Source of the DNA: Phycisphaeraceae bacterium | GTDB lineage: Bacteria > Planctomycetota > Phycisphaerae > Phycisphaerales > Phycisphaeraceae | DNA: 6,234 bases | Assembly (NCBI GenBank): GCA_029260675.1 | Contig: JAJDCV010000165.1 | Span: 1-6,234, forward strand | Reading direction: 5' to 3' | Part shown: positions 4,714-6,234 of the stretch, piece by piece | Layout: the number at the start of each line of letters is the position of its first letter | How positions within the stretch are numbered: position 1 is the first letter of the stretch | The notes under the pieces: model-generated | The model's input: only the letters and a program-made list of their open reading frames with translations | What the model was told of the DNA's origin: nothing | The model's database searches: none | Translations under genes and position numbers: made by a program

Positions 4714-6234
4714 TTGGATGACCGTATACCGCTCAGCAGGTGGATAATATCGGCCATACTGCTCGGCGTCGCCGTCGCCGCTTGCAAGGCCCAGTTTACC
4801 CACCTCCCAGCTGCCTTTGCCCTCCGTGACGCTGCACCACAGGCTGATGCCTCCCAGCCAGCGGTCTCCCCGATCGTCTCCCAGTGGGCCATCCCCTTAG
4901 GCGGCACCGCGCCTGACCGTCAGGTGTTGCCCGGCTCGCTCTCGGCAAGCCCCGACTCCGCCAACATCACCTACCGCCTGCGCTACGGCCAAGACCTCCA
5001 ATACGATGGCTACATCTTCAACGACGACAAGCCCAGCGAGGCACGTAACGCCACCTACCCGACCTTCGCCCCCGACAGCCAGAGCGTCGCCTTCGTCTAC
5101 AAGGAGCGCGGCTGGATGCTCCGCCACGGCCGAACGTTCCTCAAGGGCTACGACCCCGTGACACCCATCCGATTCAGCCCCGACGGCAGACGCCGGGTCT
5201 ACCTCGCTCGGCTCGAAAATCAACGCTTCATCGTCGAGAACGACAAGACCCAGCCCCTGGCCGATGACATCCTCTGGGACCAACTCGTCTTCACGAACGA
5301 CTCGGCCATACTCGCCTACCCCGCTTTCGACGGCCAACACTGGCGCATGGTCATCAACGGCGACCCCGGCCCGGCCTGGGAACGCTTTGCCACAGCACCG
5401 GTCACCGCCGAGCAAGGCCACCGCGTCCTCTACGTCGCCGTCAAAAATAGCCGGTACTTCGTCGTCGACCGCCACACCACCGCGCCCGCAAGCAATCCTT
5501 CACAGGCAGACTTTTCCGGGGAAGCCACGGGGGGCGCTCCCGGGGCCACTTCCGGGGGCACATCCGGGGGCACATCCGGGGGCGGGTTCCGACAGATCGA
5601 TGCCCCGCCTGTGATTAGCGCCGACGGCAACACCTTCGCCTACTGGGCGCTGGGCGACGATCTGGTCTGGCGCCTCTACCAGAACCACCTGCCCGTCCCC
5701 GGCTACGCGGCCGACCGCCCCGGGCAGATCATCCTCAGCCACGACGGGAAAACACTCGCCGCCATCCTCAAACGCAGCGGCCAATGGCACGTCGTACACA
5801 ACGGCACCCCAAGCCCCGCCTACCGGGCCATCGGCAAGGACAGCCTCACCCTCAGCCCCGATGGCGACCGCCTCGCCTACGCCGTCAGAACCCCCCAAGG
5901 CTGGGCCGTCGTCGCCGACAACCAGCAACACCCGACCTACAACCATCTCGCCGCCAACAGCCTCCGCTTCAGCCCCGACAGCCAGCATCTCGCCTACGCT
6001 GCGCTGAACGAGGGCCGATGGTCCGTCATCCTCGACGACCAGACCCAACTACGCTTCTCACAGATCAACGCAAACTCCCTGACCTTCAGCCCCGACAACA
6101 ACCACCTCGCCTATATCGCTTACAACGCGGGCCTCGCCGCCGCCGTCCTGGATAACCGGGTGCTCAGCCAGCACGACCACGCCCAGCAACTCACCTTCAG
6201 CCCCGACAACCGCCACCTGGTCTGGTTCGCTAAG
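4714..6234 (+). CDS. PD40/WD40-like propeller lipoprotein, 3' end cut off
   Basis: This is the 5' part (507 codons, no stop) of a predicted exported lipoprotein. From TTG at 4714 the product begins with DDRIPLSR, then the hydrophobic run WIISAILLGVAVAA and Cys24, forming the lipobox VAAC. Lipidation and a periplasmic or envelope location follow by family rule. PD40-type beta-propeller motifs of the form FSPD-x(3)-LAY recur at about residues 79, 118, 154, 193, 301, 341, 380, 419, 458 and 495, with a period near 39. A degenerate copy lies near 230-242. Between motifs each blade carries a segment like W-x-V-x-NG. Residues 260-291 are a low-complexity Gly/Ser/Thr linker that interrupts the array. 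Such propellers usually serve as binding scaffolds (as in TolB); no enzyme domain is visible and the ligand is unknown. The gene diverges from dnaN with no apparent functional link. Long antisense open frames over it are composition artefacts. Confidence 0.85.
   Translation, partial: MDDRIPLSRWIISAILLGVAVAACKAQFTHLPAAFALRDAAPQADASQPAVSPIVSQWAIPLGGTAPDRQVLPGSLSASPDSANITYRLRYGQDLQYDGYIFNDDKPSEARNATYPTFAPDSQSVAFVYKERGWMLRHGRTFLKGYDPVTPIRFSPDGRRRVYLARLENQRFIVENDKTQPLADDILWDQLVFTNDSAILAYPAFDGQHWRMVINGDPGPAWERFATAPVTAEQGHRVLYVAVKNSRYFVVDRHTTAPASNPSQADFSGEATGGAPGATSGGTSGGTSGGGFRQIDAPPVISADGNTFAYWALGDDLVWRLYQNHLPVPGYAADRPGQIILSHDGKTLAAILKRSGQWHVVHNGTPSPAYRAIGKDSLTLSPDGDRLAYAVRTPQGWAVVADNQQHPTYNHLAANSLRFSPDSQHLAYAALNEGRWSVILDDQTQLRFSQINANSLTFSPDNNHLAYIAYNAGLAAAVLDNRVLSQHDHAQQLTFSPDNRHLVWFAK
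5529..5586 (+). repeat. in-frame G-rich 12-bp tandem repeat
   Basis: The unit TCCGGGGGCACA occurs at 5551-5562 and 5563-5574, with a partial third copy at 5575-5583 and a degenerate copy at about 5538-5550. Because the unit is 12 bp it keeps frame and encodes repeated Ser-Gly-Gly-Thr in the propeller's linker. G-runs at 5554-5558, 5566-5570, 5578-5582 and 5584-5586 with loops of 7, 7 and 1 fit a G-quadruplex pattern on the coding strand. Copy number could vary between strains without breaking the frame. Confidence 0.7.

Noticed and set aside
4739..4747. DnaA box (TTATCCACC on the minus strand, 8 of 9 bases) near dnaN, suggesting oriC
   Set aside because: It is a single site within the signal-peptide coding region. 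No cluster of boxes was seen and dnaA is not present, so an origin cannot be claimed.
4482..4907. Minus-strand open frame of 141 codons
   Set aside because: It lies antisense to the ribosome binding site and signal peptide of the propeller lipoprotein. It has no recognisable domain and no convincing start signal.
4897..6048. Long minus-strand open frames (4897-5475 and 5500-6048) rich in Val, Gly, Ala, Asp and Glu
   Set aside because: They are reverse-strand shadows of the PD40 coding frame. The plus frame has regular motifs and a lipobox; the reverse ones only mirror GC-rich codons.

Overview
The window looks like a piece of a high-GC bacterial chromosome, most likely a member of the Planctomycetota (perhaps Phycisphaerae). 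This is inferred from overall base composition, from the mix of genes with and without a Shine-Dalgarno site, from a PD40-type propeller lipoprotein, and from a dnaN gene with no dnaA beside it. No rRNA, tRNA, CRISPR array, transposase or phage gene was seen, and the taxonomic call is tentative.

Layout: (1) Positions 2-75 hold nested inverted repeats that could fold like a cloverleaf, just past the stop codon of a minus-strand gene. (2) 81-1319 (-) encodes a polytopic membrane protein of about 12 helices, perhaps distantly related to sodium:solute symporters. (3) 1320-1489 is a divergent intergenic stretch with a perfect 8-bp inverted repeat. (4) 1490-1903 (+) encodes a small four-helix membrane protein of unknown function, visibly less GC-rich than its neighbours. 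It runs tail to tail into (5) 1934-2611 (-), a DUF4442-like hotdog-fold protein. (6) 2612-2768 is a gap with a G-rich minisatellite that fits a G-quadruplex pattern. (7) 2769-3053 (-) is an IscX-family protein of iron-sulfur cluster assembly. (8) 3139-4239 (-) is dnaN, the DNA polymerase III sliding clamp. (9) 4240-4713 is a 474-bp divergent intergenic region with a strong small hairpin and an AT-rich block. (10) 4714 to the window end (+) encodes a lipoprotein that starts at TTG and carries PD40/WD40-like propeller repeats every ~39 residues. It is interrupted by a Gly/Ser/Thr linker encoded by a G-rich 12-bp tandem repeat, and it is cut off by the window edge.

How the genes relate: dnaN, iscX and the hotdog gene share a strand (gaps 85 and 157 bp). 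dnaN and iscX could be co-transcribed. The hotdog gene has a -10-like hexamer placed for leaderless transcription, so it may have its own promoter. No shared pathway is evident. dnaN is a replication housekeeping gene, and iscX sits away from any visible isc operon. The window is mostly ordinary chromosome. No new multi-gene system is convincingly present. The most interesting items are the isolated iscX with an acidic C-terminal tail, the two G-rich minisatellites with a shared core, and the inverted repeats next to genes.
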